Made by a program: the position numbers and the translations under genes | Notes under the pieces: model-generated | The model's input: the letters and a program-made list of their open reading frames with translations, nothing else | What the model was told of the DNA's origin: nothing | Database searches by the model: none | Shown here: piece by piece, positions 23,440 through 31,711 of the stretch | How positions within the stretch are numbered: position 1 is the stretch's first letter | Layout of the letters: every line of letters starts with the position of its first letter | From: Deltaproteobacteria bacterium RIFOXYD12_FULL_55_16 | GTDB taxonomy: Bacteria; Desulfobacterota; Desulfobulbia; Desulfobulbales; Desulfurivibrionaceae | DNA length: 40,847 nt | Assembly: GCA_001799255.1 (NCBI GenBank) | Contig: MGTC01000043.1 | Coordinates: 1-40,847 of the forward strand | Direction: 5' to 3'

Positions 23440-24609
23440 ATGGCTGAGTTCAAGGTTCAGAAGACATACGAAGAAATCAATGCCAGAATCAAGGCGGGCG
23501 AGGCCGTGGTGGTCACCGCTGAAGAGATGGTCGGCATTGTGAAAGAGTACGGTTCGGTTGATGCGGCCAGAAAGGTGGATGTGGTCACCACCGGCACCTT
23601 TTCGCCCATGTGTTCTTCTGGGGCGTTTATCAATTTTGGCCACTCCAATCCTACCACCAAGGCGTTCAAGGTGTGGCTGAACAATGTTCCTGCCTATGCC
23701 GGGCTTGCTGCGGTTGATGTCTATGTCGGAGCGACAGAGCCGACGGAGGATGATCCCTTGAACAAGGTTTTCCCCGGCGAATTTCTTTATGGCGGTGGGC
23801 ATGTGCTTGAAGAACTGGTGGCAGGGAAAAAGGTGCTGCTTAAGGCTGTGGCTTATGGAACCGATTGCTATCCCAATAAAAATCTGGAAAAAGAAGTGAC
23901 GCTTGCCGAGTTGCCCTATGCGCTCCTGGTGAATCCCCGTAACTGCTATCAGAATTATAATTGCGCCATCAATCTTTCCGAGCGAACCGTCTATTGTTAC
24001 ATGGGCACGCTGAAACCACAGATCGGCAACGCGACTTTTTGCAGCGCCGGCGAGTTGAGCCCTCTGTTGAACGATCCATTTTATAAGACTATTGGTCTGG
24101 GCACGAGGATATTTCTGGGGGGTGGCATCGGTTATGTGACCTGGCATGGCAGTCAGCACAATCCGAAAGCGCTGCGTTCGGAAAACGGCACTACCAGAAG
24201 AGCGGCAGGCACCCTGATGGTGCAGGGGGACTTGAAGCAGATGTCTGCCCGCTGGCTTAAGGGGGTTAGCATGCAGGGCTACGGGAGTTCCCTGGCTGTG
24301 GGAATCGGGGTGCCAATTCCCATTCTGAATGAGGAGATGGCCGCTTATACCGGGGTGTCCGATGCGGAGATTTTTACCCAGATTGTTGATTATTCTTATG
24401 ACTACTCCCATGGCGTGGCGCGCAACTACGGGGAGGTCAGCTATGCGCAGTTGAAGAGCGGTCAGATTGAGGTGAATGGCAAGATGGTGCCCACGGCTCC
24501 ACTCTCCAGTGTGGCGCGGGCCCGGGAAATTGCCGAGACTCTCAAGGGTTGGATAACGACCGGAAAGTTTTTTCTTGAAAAGCCAATCCAGACCTTGCCT
24601 TCAGAGTAA
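23440..24609 (+). CDS. Homocysteine biosynthesis enzyme (L-aspartate semialdehyde sulfurtransferase, DUF39)
   Basis: A 389-residue DUF39/HcyBio protein. In methanogens and some anaerobic bacteria this family turns aspartate semialdehyde directly into homocysteine with a sulfur donor, bypassing homoserine. Recognisable family blocks are TGTFSPMCSSGAFINFGHS, GATEPTEDDP, NPRNCYQNYNCAIN and GGIGYVTWHGSQHN. Cysteines in MCSSG and in YNCAINLS are candidate sulfur carriers. The methanogen enzyme also has a CBS region and works with a ferredoxin-domain partner; neither is seen here. AAGGAG lies 8 bases upstream. larE follows after 11 bases in the same transcript, and asd lies 13 kb downstream. Confidence 0.88.
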   Translation: MAEFKVQKTYEEINARIKAGEAVVVTAEEMVGIVKEYGSVDAARKVDVVTTGTFSPMCSSGAFINFGHSNPTTKAFKVWLNNVPAYAGLAAVDVYVGATEPTEDDPLNKVFPGEFLYGGGHVLEELVAGKKVLLKAVAYGTDCYPNKNLEKEVTLAELPYALLVNPRNCYQNYNCAINLSERTVYCYMGTLKPQIGNATFCSAGELSPLLNDPFYKTIGLGTRIFLGGGIGYVTWHGSQHNPKALRSENGTTRRAAGTLMVQGDLKQMSARWLKGVSMQGYGSSLAVGIGVPIPILNEEMAAYTGVSDAEIFTQIVDYSYDYSHGVARNYGEVSYAQLKSGQIEVNGKMVPTAPLSSVARAREIAETLKGWITTGKFFLEKPIQTLPSE

Positions 24610-24620
24610 GGGCTGCCAGG

Positions 24621-25433
24621 GTGGATATTTTTTTATCCCAAAAATATCTGAAGCTGCAAAACATACTTTTACAACATAGAGAAATTGCCATCGCCTTTTC
24701 CGGGGGGGTGGACAGCGCCTTTCTTCTGCACGCGGCCTGCGCTGCTCTGGGTTCTTCGTCGGTTCACGCCTTTCATGCCAGTTCAGAACTTCTGCCGCCC
24801 TTGGAAACAGAACGGGTTAAACTGGTTGTTCAGGAGCGGGGCTGCTTTTTTCATCTTATCGAGATCAAGCCGTTAAGCTGGCCGGAGTTCGTGGCCAATG
24901 GCGCCGACCGTTGTTATCTCTGCAAGAAGAAAATTTATCAGGAATTTCTGGCTGATCCATTCTTTGTCGAGGGTGCGGTGTTGTGCGATGGCACCAACCG
25001 TGACGATCTCGGCCAGAATCGACCAGGGCTGAAGGCTGTTGCTGAACTGAAGGTGCGGACGCCCCTGGCTGAGGTTGGCTTTACCAAGAAAGAGATCCGT
25101 TTGCTCAGCAGGGAGTTTGCCCTCTCAACCTGGGATACCCCTGCCTCTTCATGTTTGGCTACGAGAATAGCGCCAGGGGAATCGGTTACCAGGGAAAAGA
25201 TTTTACTGGTTGCCCGGTGTGAGGCGCTCCTGCAAGAAACGGGTTTTATGGGGGTGAGGGTGCGCCTTTGTGAAGGGATTGCAACCATTGCCGTGCTACA
25301 GAAAGATTTGCCTGAAATACAAAAAAAACATGTATTTTCAGCTATTAATAAAGGTCTTGCGTTTTTGGGGCTGCGTAAGGTTGTGCTCGATCCACAAGGG
25401 AGATCGGATTTGCTGGGCTGCTTTTCGGTCTGA
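24621..25433 (+). CDS. larE: ATP-dependent sacrificial sulfur transferase LarE-like
   Basis: A 270-residue PP-loop protein. The ATP-binding loop SGGVDS is at residues 27-32. CYLCKKK at about 99-105 and Cys178 in PASSCLATRI follow; the latter matches the cysteine that LarE of Lactobacillus gives up to build the nickel-pincer cofactor of lactate racemase. No larB, larC or larA is in the window, so it may serve another thiolation. The start is GTG at 24621, 11 bases after the homocysteine gene's stop. That pairing links it to sulfur transfer. An upstream run of seven G encodes the loop. Confidence 0.88.
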   Translation: MDIFLSQKYLKLQNILLQHREIAIAFSGGVDSAFLLHAACAALGSSSVHAFHASSELLPPLETERVKLVVQERGCFFHLIEIKPLSWPEFVANGADRCYLCKKKIYQEFLADPFFVEGAVLCDGTNRDDLGQNRPGLKAVAELKVRTPLAEVGFTKKEIRLLSREFALSTWDTPASSCLATRIAPGESVTREKILLVARCEALLQETGFMGVRVRLCEGIATIAVLQKDLPEIQKKHVFSAINKGLAFLGLRKVVLDPQGRSDLLGCFSV

Positions 25434-25513
25434 GGACGTTTAAAAAAATGCATCCGTAGGCCATTTTCTTCTTATTTCATCGCATTTTTTGTTTGACAGA
25501 CGCCTTTTTTTGT

Positions 25514-25541
25514 TTGACAATCACCACACATAAGTTTAAAT
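25514..25541 (+). promoter_or_regulatory. Candidate sigma70 promoter of the HU gene
   Basis: TTGACA (25514-25519) is followed after 16 bases by TTAAAT (25536-25541), 75 bases before the ATG. A second TTTGACA stands 22 bases upstream at 25491-25497 with similar flanks, so a duplicated -35 region is possible. Confidence 0.6.
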
Positions 25542-25615
25542 CGCCCCTAAGGCAACATGGTTACGGTGCTTGAGACGGCAGAGAATCTCTAAATTCACGA
25601 GGAGGAAGGAGAGGA

Positions 25616-25888
25616 ATGAACAAAAGTGAATTAGTCGAGAACATGGCAAAGGCTGGTGGTATCAGCAAGGCTGCAGCTGAAAAAACCCTTGGTGGCATGC
25701 TGGCCGCAGTTACCACCGCTTTGAAAAATGGTGAGAAGGTAACCTTGGTCGGGTTTGGCACATTTTCTGTGACCAAGAGGGCTGCCCGTCAGGGGCGTAA
25801 TCCTCAGACCGGAAAGGCTATCACCATTAAGGCCCGGAAAGTTGCGCGCTTTAAGCCCGGCAGCAAGCTTGCTGAATCAGTAAAGTAG
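25616..25888 (+). CDS. hup: DNA-binding protein HU
   Basis: A 90-residue histone-like protein that bends and compacts DNA as a dimer. It has the N-terminal helices (MNKSELVENMAKAGGISKAA), the hydrophobic core VTLVGFGTFSV, the DNA-grasping β-arm with RQGRNPQTGKAI and the Pro of the tip (NPQTG), and the final KPGSKLAESV. Length is typical. Several GGAGG-like ribosome-binding sites precede the ATG, a strong promoter candidate lies upstream and a terminator downstream, all consistent with high expression as a single gene. Confidence 0.96.
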   Translation: MNKSELVENMAKAGGISKAAAEKTLGGMLAAVTTALKNGEKVTLVGFGTFSVTKRAARQGRNPQTGKAITIKARKVARFKPGSKLAESVK

Positions 25889-25900
25889 GCTGATTTTTAT

Positions 25901-26010
25901 TTAGGGGCCGTAAAAAATAACCATTACATTTTTCGAACATTTAGTTACGGCCCCCTAATGCCGTTTACGATATGAGCATGTTATAGTTATTTGTTTACAA
26001 CGGCTTAGTT
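25901..26010. repeat. Palindromic repeat family, copy A
   Basis: About 110 bp after the HU gene. Stem GGGGCCGTAA (25904-25913) pairs with TTACGGCCCC (25945-25954) around a 31-base loop. The downstream half (ATGCCG, ATGTTATAGTT, ACGGCTTAGTT) also matches copy B at 33409-33516. No U-run follows the stem, so it is not a simple terminator; a separate terminator lies further on. Confidence 0.7.
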
Positions 26011-26033
26011 GCTGTATCTGTGTGTAACAGGCA

Positions 26034-26071
26034 AGGCAGGTACTCCTTACGAAGGGTTCCTGCCTTTTTTT
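26034..26071 (+). terminator. Rho-independent terminator downstream of HU
   Basis: AGGCAGG (26034-26040) pairs with CCTGCCT (26059-26065), with inner pairing CCTT/AAGG, followed by seven T. It lies before tRNA-Pro. Confidence 0.85.
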
Positions 26072-26072
26072 A

Positions 26073-26102
26073 TTGACGTATCAGGAAGCTCTGGGGTACA
26101 TA
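26073..26102 (+). promoter_or_regulatory. Candidate promoter of tRNA-Pro
   Basis: TTGACG (26073-26078) and TACATA (26097-26102) are spaced by 18 bases and stand 67 bases upstream of the tRNA. It lies directly after the HU terminator. Confidence 0.5.
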
Positions 26103-26169
26103 ATGGCCCATAATTTTTCTTGCTGGAGACGAGACTAACGGAAAAATTGTGGAAGACAAGTCTGAATGT

Positions 26170-26246
26170 CGGGATGTGGCTCAGCCTGGTAGAGCACGTG
26201 CTTCGGGAGCACGGGGTCGGAGGTTCGAATCCTCTCATCCCGACCA
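26170..26246 (+). tRNA. tRNA-Pro (anticodon CGG)
   Basis: A 77-base tRNA with encoded CCA. The acceptor CGGGATG pairs with CATCCCG. The anticodon stem CGTGC/GCACG encloses TTCGGGA, giving anticodon CGG. The T arm is GGAGG-TTCGAAT-CCTCT. Confidence 0.97.
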
Positions 26247-26254
26247 GTAATAGC

Positions 26255-26290
26255 AACGGTTTGCGGGTGATTCTGCAAGCCGTTTTTTTT
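26255..26290 (+). terminator. Rho-independent terminator of tRNA-Pro
   Basis: AACGGTTTGC pairs with GCAAGCCGTT (10 bp, one G-U) around a 10-base loop, followed by T8. It starts 9 bases after the tRNA. Confidence 0.9.
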
Positions 26291-26355
26291 GTGGGGAATC
26301 AGCAACGGTTGGCGACAGAGGGTACATGGGCGGGCCGGGGTTGTTTCAGTCGGAA

Positions 26356-27699
26356 TCATCTGTGTTGGCTGATTTTTTTCACCTCGCAGTCAATCCCCCC
26401 CTGGGCAAGGGTGATGCTGATGTTTTCGCCCGGATGAACCTCTGCCCAGCTCCGGATAATCTTGCCGTCTTTTTGCTGGACAATGCTGTATCCTCTGCCA
26501 AGGATCGCCAATGGGCTTATGGCATGGAGGAGACTCGCGTTTCGGGCAAGGGCGGCCCGCTTGTGTTCCTGATGGTGACGCATGGCCTGAAGTAAGCCCC
26601 GGCGCAGTTCGCGGGTTTTTTGTCGTTGATGTTCGAGGCGCTGTTCCGGGGCGTGGCTGGCCAGGGCCTGGTTGAGTCCGGCAAGAGCGAGCTGGCGTTG
26701 ATGGATGGCGCTTAAAAAGGCGAATTGCAGGGCGGCCAGGGCATGATTTGTTTTCAGGCGGGACTGGTCAAGCAGTGAGGTGGGATCGCCCAGTATCAAA
26801 AGATGGTCTTCGATGGCGTGACGGAAGATCGCCAGTCTGTCCGCAACTGTTTTTGTCAGCCGGTTGCCGAGATTGTCCAGCCGGGCGCACAATTGGCCGC
26901 GGCTGGGGACAACTGTCTCGGCTGCGGCGGTCGGGGTTGGCGCCCGTAAGTCCGCGACCAGATCGGCGATGGTGAAGTCAATCTCATGGCCGATTGCCGA
27001 GACAACCGGGATATGTGAGCCGGCAATGGCTCTGGCGATACCTTCTTCGTTAAAGGTCCACAGATCTTCCAGGGAGCCGCCGCCACGGCAGATGACGATA
27101 ACATCATTGAGCCCTCTTTTGTTACAGAGGGTGATGGCCTCGATGATGTCTTCCCTGGCGCCGACCCCCTGTACCCTGACCGGGATAATTTCCACGGCGA
27201 CAGAGGCGCATCTTTTTGCGGTCATGGTGAGGAAATCATGCACCGCTGCCCCGTTTGGCGAGGTGATGAGGGCTATTCTTTCGGGCAGCATCGGCAGGGG
27301 CCTTTTCCGTTCCCCGGCAAAAAGGCCTTCTGCGGCCAGTTTGCGTTTAAGCAGGTCGAAGGCCAGCTGTAAGGCTCCCGCACCCTTTGCCGCAATGATG
27401 TCCACGATGAGCTGGTATTCGCCACGAGCCTCATACAGTGAGATCCGGCCCCGGCAGGCCACCTTCAGGCCGTCTGCCGGGGTGCAGGCGAGATAGCGCT
27501 GCTGGGGCTTGAAGAGCACCGCTTTTATCTGGGCGCTTTCATCCTTGAGGGTGAAATAGAGATGACCGGAGTGAGGACAGCGCAGGTTGGAGATCTCGCC
27601 AACCACGGTCACGAAAGGAAAGGAAACCTCAAGCACCCCCCGGATCGACTGGGTAAGTTCGCTGACGGTCTGGATCTGTTCGCTGGTCATGCTGTGCAT
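26356..27699 (-). CDS. xseA: Exodeoxyribonuclease VII large subunit
   Basis: A 447-residue protein that degrades single-stranded DNA together with the small XseB subunit. The N-terminal OB-fold runs over about residues 1-100 (VTVVGEISNLRCPHSGHLYFTLKDE). The catalytic region includes SPNGAAVHDF, VICRGGGSLEDLWTFNEE, VSAIGHEIDFTI and DLRAPTPTAAAE. A coiled-coil segment and the C-terminal ILGRGYSIV follow. ATG 27699 is preferred to the GTG at 27705 and ATG at 27690, with AGG at a good distance. xseB, often next to xseA, is not seen. Confidence 0.95.
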   Translation of the reverse strand: MHSMTSEQIQTVSELTQSIRGVLEVSFPFVTVVGEISNLRCPHSGHLYFTLKDESAQIKAVLFKPQQRYLACTPADGLKVACRGRISLYEARGEYQLIVDIIAAKGAGALQLAFDLLKRKLAAEGLFAGERKRPLPMLPERIALITSPNGAAVHDFLTMTAKRCASVAVEIIPVRVQGVGAREDIIEAITLCNKRGLNDVIVICRGGGSLEDLWTFNEEGIARAIAGSHIPVVSAIGHEIDFTIADLVADLRAPTPTAAAETVVPSRGQLCARLDNLGNRLTKTVADRLAIFRHAIEDHLLILGDPTSLLDQSRLKTNHALAALQFAFLSAIHQRQLALAGLNQALASHAPEQRLEHQRQKTRELRRGLLQAMRHHQEHKRAALARNASLLHAISPLAILGRGYSIVQQKDGKIIRSWAEVHPGENISITLAQGGIDCEVKKISQHR

Positions 27700-27902
27700 G
27701 TTCACTACCTAGCATGGCCGCCCTGTTCGGGACAAGTATTTTGTTCTGCGACTGTGGGGCTGAAGCATCGCCCCACGGCTGGATGCCGCGAACAACGGCT
27801 TAAAATGACAGATGCTTTTTCCGGGCGAAAAAGGTATAGTGCCAGCAAATTTTGTTGTTTCAGGAGAAAAATATAAGCCGTGTGACGGCGAGGGGTGGAG
27901 GC

Positions 27903-28577
27903 ATGTCTGAACAGAATACCTATTTCCAGCAAGAGATACTGACCAGGCCTTTGCAGAAACACGGCCTGCTTGAAGAACTCAACCTGCCTCCCAAGGCAAT
28001 TATTTTTATCAGGAATAACCGGCGGAATATAATAATTGTTCTGTTGTGCTGTGTGCTGGCAATCCTGGGCTGGTCCTCTCTCAGCTATTATATTGCCAGA
28101 CAGAATGATCGGGCCGCTGTTCTGTTGGCCGAGGCGGTGGGGCAGAGTTCGCTTGAAAAACGCAAGGAGCTTCTGCAACAGCTTCTGGCTGATTATGCCC
28201 GAACCGGGTCTGCCATGTGGGCAAAGGTTGAACTGGGGCATCTTGCCTTTGATGCGCAGCAGTATGATGAGGCCGTTCGGGTGTATCTTGGGGTGCGTGA
28301 TGAGCTGGCCAAGTCCAGTCCGGTTTTCCCCCTGGTGCAATTGAATCTGGCTCAGGCCTATGAAAATAAGAATGCCTGGCCCGAGGCTCTTGTTGCCTAT
28401 CAGGACTTGGCCAAGGTCAAGGGGTTTGCCGGGGAGTCTTATTTGGCTATGGCTAGAATTCACGAGTTGCAGAAGGCTGTCTCCCTGGCAAAAGAGATGT
28501 ATGGCAAGGTGCTGGCAGAGGAAGGCGTTTCTCCTGCGCTCAAGGAAAAGGCGCAGGTCAGGCTGGGCCAGCTTTAG
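27903..28577 (+). CDS. Membrane-anchored TPR-like protein (YfgM-like)
   Basis: A 224-residue protein with a cytoplasmic N-terminus (1-42), one membrane segment at about 43-64 (IIIVLLCCVLAILGWSSLSY) and an outer part of TPR-like helices (AKVELGHLAFDAQQYDEAVRVY, NLAQAYENKNAWPEALVAYQ). The shape resembles YfgM, an ancillary SecYEG and periplasmic chaperone partner, but identity is low-confidence. GAGGGG lies 7 bases before the ATG, and an upstream in-frame start at 27852 has none. Divergent from xseA, it precedes panC by 48 bases. Confidence 0.7.
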   Translation: MSEQNTYFQQEILTRPLQKHGLLEELNLPPKAIIFIRNNRRNIIIVLLCCVLAILGWSSLSYYIARQNDRAAVLLAEAVGQSSLEKRKELLQQLLADYARTGSAMWAKVELGHLAFDAQQYDEAVRVYLGVRDELAKSSPVFPLVQLNLAQAYENKNAWPEALVAYQDLAKVKGFAGESYLAMARIHELQKAVSLAKEMYGKVLAEEGVSPALKEKAQVRLGQL

Positions 28578-28625
28578 GCCTTTGCTGGATAATCAGGCAA
28601 GATCAGACCCGGTACAGAGCAAGTC

Positions 28626-29474
28626 ATGGAGATCATCCGTACGCCTGCCGAGATGACCGCTTGGGCAAACAGGGCTCTTGCCGCCAGGGAGACAATCGCT
28701 CTGGTGCCCACCATGGGGTCTTTTCATGAGGGGCATTTGCGCTTGATGCGCAAGGCCAGAGAGAGGGCAGGGCGCACGGTGGTGAGCCTGTTTGTCAACC
28801 CGATCCAGTTTGGGGCCAGCGAAGATCTTGGCAGGTATCCCCGCGATTTTCCCAGGGATTGTCAACTTGCCGAGGCCGAAGGGGTGGATGTTCTTTTTGC
28901 CCCGGAGGCCCAGACCATGTATCCACCGGAGGCCAGCACCAGAGTGATCGTTTCTGGTTTGACGGATGTCCTCTGTGGCAGGAGCCGTCCGGGGCATTTT
29001 GCCGGAGTGACCACGGTTGTCGCCAAGCTTTTTCACCTTATCAAGCCGCATTTTGCAGTTTTCGGGGAAAAGGATTTTCAGCAGCTGGCAGTGATAAGGA
29101 GAATGGTGGCGGATCTCAACTGGGATGTGGAGATTATCGGCCATCCTATTGTTCGGGAGGTGGACGGTCTGGCCATGAGCTCCAGGAACATCTATCTTTC
29201 CGTCCCGGAGCGGCAGGCGGCGCTCTGTCTTTTTAAGGCCATTGGCCAGGCGAGAAAACGGGTGCGTGCCGGGTTGGTTGAGGCAACGTTGCTGCTGCGG
29301 GAGATAGAGGAGTTGTTGCAGCAGGCGGCGGTGACGGTTGAGTATGCAAGTCTTGTTGATCAGACGACCTTGCAGCCGCAAGCCGTGTTGGGCAAAGGGA
29401 CGGTGCTGGCCTTGGCTGTAAAGGTCGGAGCGACCCGCCTGATCGACAACGATAATCTTTTTGAGGAAGGCTGA
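28626..29474 (+). CDS. panC: Pantothenate synthetase
   Basis: A 282-residue enzyme that joins pantoate to β-alanine using ATP in coenzyme A synthesis. Nucleotide-binding motifs are PTMGSFHEGH at residues 28-37 (usually PTMGxLHxGH) and the later MSSRNIYLS (KMSKS-like). FVNPIQFG and the FGEKDFQQLAVIRRMV block are also typical. Length is normal. panD follows after 9 bases, supplying the β-alanine substrate, so the two form a pathway operon. Confidence 0.96.
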   Translation: MEIIRTPAEMTAWANRALAARETIALVPTMGSFHEGHLRLMRKARERAGRTVVSLFVNPIQFGASEDLGRYPRDFPRDCQLAEAEGVDVLFAPEAQTMYPPEASTRVIVSGLTDVLCGRSRPGHFAGVTTVVAKLFHLIKPHFAVFGEKDFQQLAVIRRMVADLNWDVEIIGHPIVREVDGLAMSSRNIYLSVPERQAALCLFKAIGQARKRVRAGLVEATLLLREIEELLQQAAVTVEYASLVDQTTLQPQAVLGKGTVLALAVKVGATRLIDNDNLFEEG

Positions 29475-29483
29475 GAAACTATC

Positions 29484-29873
29484 ATGTTGCAATACATGCT
29501 GAAAGCAAAGATTCACCGGGCCACGGTGATTGAGGCCGATCTCAACTATGAGGGCAGCCTCACCGTGGACAAGGATCTGATGGATGCCGTTGGTCTTTAC
29601 CCTTATGAACGGGTGAATATTTATAACATCAACAATGGCGAGCGCTTTGACACCTATGTGATCGAAGGCCAGGCCGGTTCCGGGATGATTGGCTTAAATG
29701 GCGCGGCGGCTCGCAAGGGGCTGCCCGGAGATCTGCTGATTATTGTCAGCTATGCCCTGTATGCCCCGGAGGAACTTGCCGGATACAAGCCCAGGATCGT
29801 CGTGCTTGACAAGGGCAATCTGATCAAGACCGTGATGCATGTTGAGGAGGCGCAGCATCCGTATCGCGGGTAG
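29484..29873 (+). CDS. panD: Aspartate 1-decarboxylase
   Basis: A 129-residue pyruvoyl enzyme that converts aspartate to β-alanine for pantothenate synthesis. The self-cleavage site is Gly24-Ser25 (YEGSLTVD), and Ser25 becomes the pyruvoyl group. Lys9 (KAKIHRA), NGAAARK and GD-LIIVSY are family features. It lies 9 bases after panC and is part of the same unit. Confidence 0.96.
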   Translation: MLQYMLKAKIHRATVIEADLNYEGSLTVDKDLMDAVGLYPYERVNIYNINNGERFDTYVIEGQAGSGMIGLNGAAARKGLPGDLLIIVSYALYAPEELAGYKPRIVVLDKGNLIKTVMHVEEAQHPYRG

Positions 29874-29960
29874 TTTTCTTTTCGGGCGCTCTTTTAGCGC
29901 GGCCAGCCGGAAAGCCAGCTGGTTCCTTTGTTTATGCCCTTTATTCTTTGATAGACGTTC

Positions 29961-30608
29961 ATGATTCTTCTGGTTGCCGCCACAGAGATGGAGGCCCTGC
30001 CCCTGGCAGGGAAAAAGATCGCTCAGCCCCATGAGCTTTTTGTTGCGGGGGTGGGGCTCCTTGAAACAGCGGTTCGCCTTACCCGGCGGCTGGGCGAGGG
30101 GAGAGAGGGTATCTCTCTGGTGCTTAATTTTGGCGTGGCCGGAGCCTATGGCGGTTCCGGGGCGGGTTTGCTGGATATCTGTCTGGCCGGGAGCGAGGTT
30201 CTGGGCGATTTCGGAATCTGTCATGAAGAAGGTGTTGAACCCTTTGCCGGGCAATTGGCAACCAGCGTCGCTTTTCCTTTGGATCCCCGGTATCTTGCCC
30301 AGGCTTGGGAAATTCTTGGGAAGCAGGATTATGGTTGCAAGAAAGGCGTGTTTGTTACGGTCAATGGGGTCACGGCCACGGCAAGGCGTGGGGCTATGCT
30401 GCACGCGGCCCATAACGGCCTTTGTGAGAATATGGAAGGCGGAGCAGTGGCCAGGGTCTGTGCGGAATTTGCCATCCCCTGTCTTGAAGTGCGCTGCGTC
30501 AGCAACCTGGTGGAAGACCGCAACCCTGCCAACTGGCAACTTGCCGCGGCTGTGCGCAAATGTGGCCAGGCCGTGTCTCTGCTTGTTGATCACCTGATAC
30601 TCACTTGA
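29961..30608 (+). CDS. mqnB: Futalosine hydrolase
   Basis: A 215-residue nucleosidase-fold protein that splits futalosine to dehypoxanthine futalosine in the alternative menaquinone pathway. It shows the phosphorylase-type NFGVAGAYG, and ENMEGGAVARVC, the conserved ME(G)GGA helix carrying ribose-binding Glu. mqnD follows after 16 bases. The pathway presence suits an anaerobe using menaquinone. 5'-methylthioadenosine nucleosidases share the fold, but pairing with mqnD makes MqnB much likelier. Confidence 0.9.
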   Translation: MILLVAATEMEALPLAGKKIAQPHELFVAGVGLLETAVRLTRRLGEGREGISLVLNFGVAGAYGGSGAGLLDICLAGSEVLGDFGICHEEGVEPFAGQLATSVAFPLDPRYLAQAWEILGKQDYGCKKGVFVTVNGVTATARRGAMLHAAHNGLCENMEGGAVARVCAEFAIPCLEVRCVSNLVEDRNPANWQLAAAVRKCGQAVSLLVDHLILT

Positions 30609-30624
30609 GGCAGGAAGAAAATCC

Positions 30625-31491
30625 GTGTCGCTTCCGCCAGAAAAAAACCGGCTTACCCTGGGCTTTTCTCCCTGCCCTAATGATACCTTCATCTTTTATG
30701 CCCTGGTGCATGGGCAGACGGGTGGCGAGTCGCTGGGCTTTGCAGAGGCGGCGCTGGCTGATGTTGAAACCCTGAATGAGTGGGCGCTTGCCGGGCGGCT
30801 TGAGGTAAGCAAGCTTTCCTTTCATGCCCTGGGAAAGGTTCTTGACCGGTATGTCCTGCTCATGGCCGGAAGCGCCCTTGGGCGCGGCTGCGGCCCTTTA
30901 CTGGTTGCAAGGGAACAAATTACTGCGGCGGCGCTGCCTCGTCTGACCATCGCCATTCCAGGCCGGTACACCACGGCGGCTTTGCTGCTGCGGATGTATT
31001 CTCCTGTTGCCCTTACGACCAGGGTGATGCGTTTTGACGAGATCATGCCGGCCATTGTGGCAGGTGAGGTCGATGCCGGAGTAATCATCCACGAGAGCCG
31101 TTTTACCTTTCAGAAACATGGCCTGTTGCTGCTCCAGGATCTTGGCGCCTGGTGGGAGCAGGAGACCGGCTTTCCTCTTCCGTTGGGCGGTATTGTGGCA
31201 AAGCGATCCCTGGGCAAGGAGAAAATTCAGGCCATTGACCGGTGTATCCGTGCCAGTGTTTCTGCCGCCTTTGCCAGTCCGGAGGCGGGCCTGTCGTATA
31301 TCAGACGACAGGCCCAGGAGCTTGACGACAAGGTTCTCCGGGATCATATTGGACTATATGTGAATTCGTTTTCTCTTGATCTGGGAGAGGAAGGGGTTGC
31401 CGCAGTGCGGGAATTCTTGCGACGGGGCCGGGCTGCCGGGGTTTTCCCGCCGCAGTTTGCGAGCTTGCCGTTGACCAGCAAGGAGCTGTAA
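30625..31491 (+). CDS. mqnD: 1,4-dihydroxy-6-naphthoate synthase
   Basis: A 288-residue periplasmic-binding-protein-fold enzyme that forms 1,4-dihydroxy-6-naphthoate from the cyclic dehypoxanthine futalosine of the futalosine menaquinone route. Family features are the opening LGFSPCPNDTFIFYAL, the LARGCGPLL-like segment and EVDAGVIIHESRFTF. The start is GTG at 30625 with AGGA 9 bases upstream. It follows mqnB in the same unit. A short hairpin (31500-31514) and a T-run come after the stop, suggesting a weak terminator. Confidence 0.95.
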   Translation: MSLPPEKNRLTLGFSPCPNDTFIFYALVHGQTGGESLGFAEAALADVETLNEWALAGRLEVSKLSFHALGKVLDRYVLLMAGSALGRGCGPLLVAREQITAAALPRLTIAIPGRYTTAALLLRMYSPVALTTRVMRFDEIMPAIVAGEVDAGVIIHESRFTFQKHGLLLLQDLGAWWEQETGFPLPLGGIVAKRSLGKEKIQAIDRCIRASVSAAFASPEAGLSYIRRQAQELDDKVLRDHIGLYVNSFSLDLGEEGVAAVREFLRRGRAAGVFPPQFASLPLTSKEL

Positions 31492-31564
31492 GGTCTGAGG
31501 CTTATATGATAAGCTGCGGGGTATTTTTTTAGTTCGCCCTTTCAGGCTTAAGTCAGAAACGTGC

Positions 31565-31592
31565 TTGACAAGAAATATATTCAGAATATATT
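31565..31592 (+). promoter_or_regulatory. Candidate sigma70 promoter of ilvB
   Basis: TTGACA (31565-31570) and TATATT (31587-31592) are spaced by 16 bases, 120 bases upstream of ilvB. The spacer and -10 box lie within a perfect palindrome (separate entry). Confidence 0.7.
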
Positions 31593-31594
31593 TC
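31572..31594. promoter_or_regulatory. Perfect 23-bp palindrome, possible operator
   Basis: GAAATATATTC, a single A, then its exact reverse complement GAATATATTTC. It spans the spacer and the -10 box of the ilvB promoter, where a bound dimeric repressor would block RNA polymerase. The regulator is not identified. Confidence 0.6.
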
Positions 31595-31711
31595 AAAATT
31601 CACTTTTTTGTAAGGTGCCTGGCCAGGGGTGTGGCTTGTGCGGGGTATATTTTCGGGATACATCCGACTTCCATCGGTATATGAATTGAATTCAAAGGTA
31701 AGGAACAGAAC

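Noticed and set aside
25904-25954. Long hairpin after hup as its terminator
   Set aside because: No U-run follows. A standard terminator lies at 26034-26071.
31595-31711. Attenuator or leader peptide before ilvB
   Set aside because: The only short frame (GTG start) is not rich in Ile, Val or Leu codons, and no terminator hairpin with a U-run was found.
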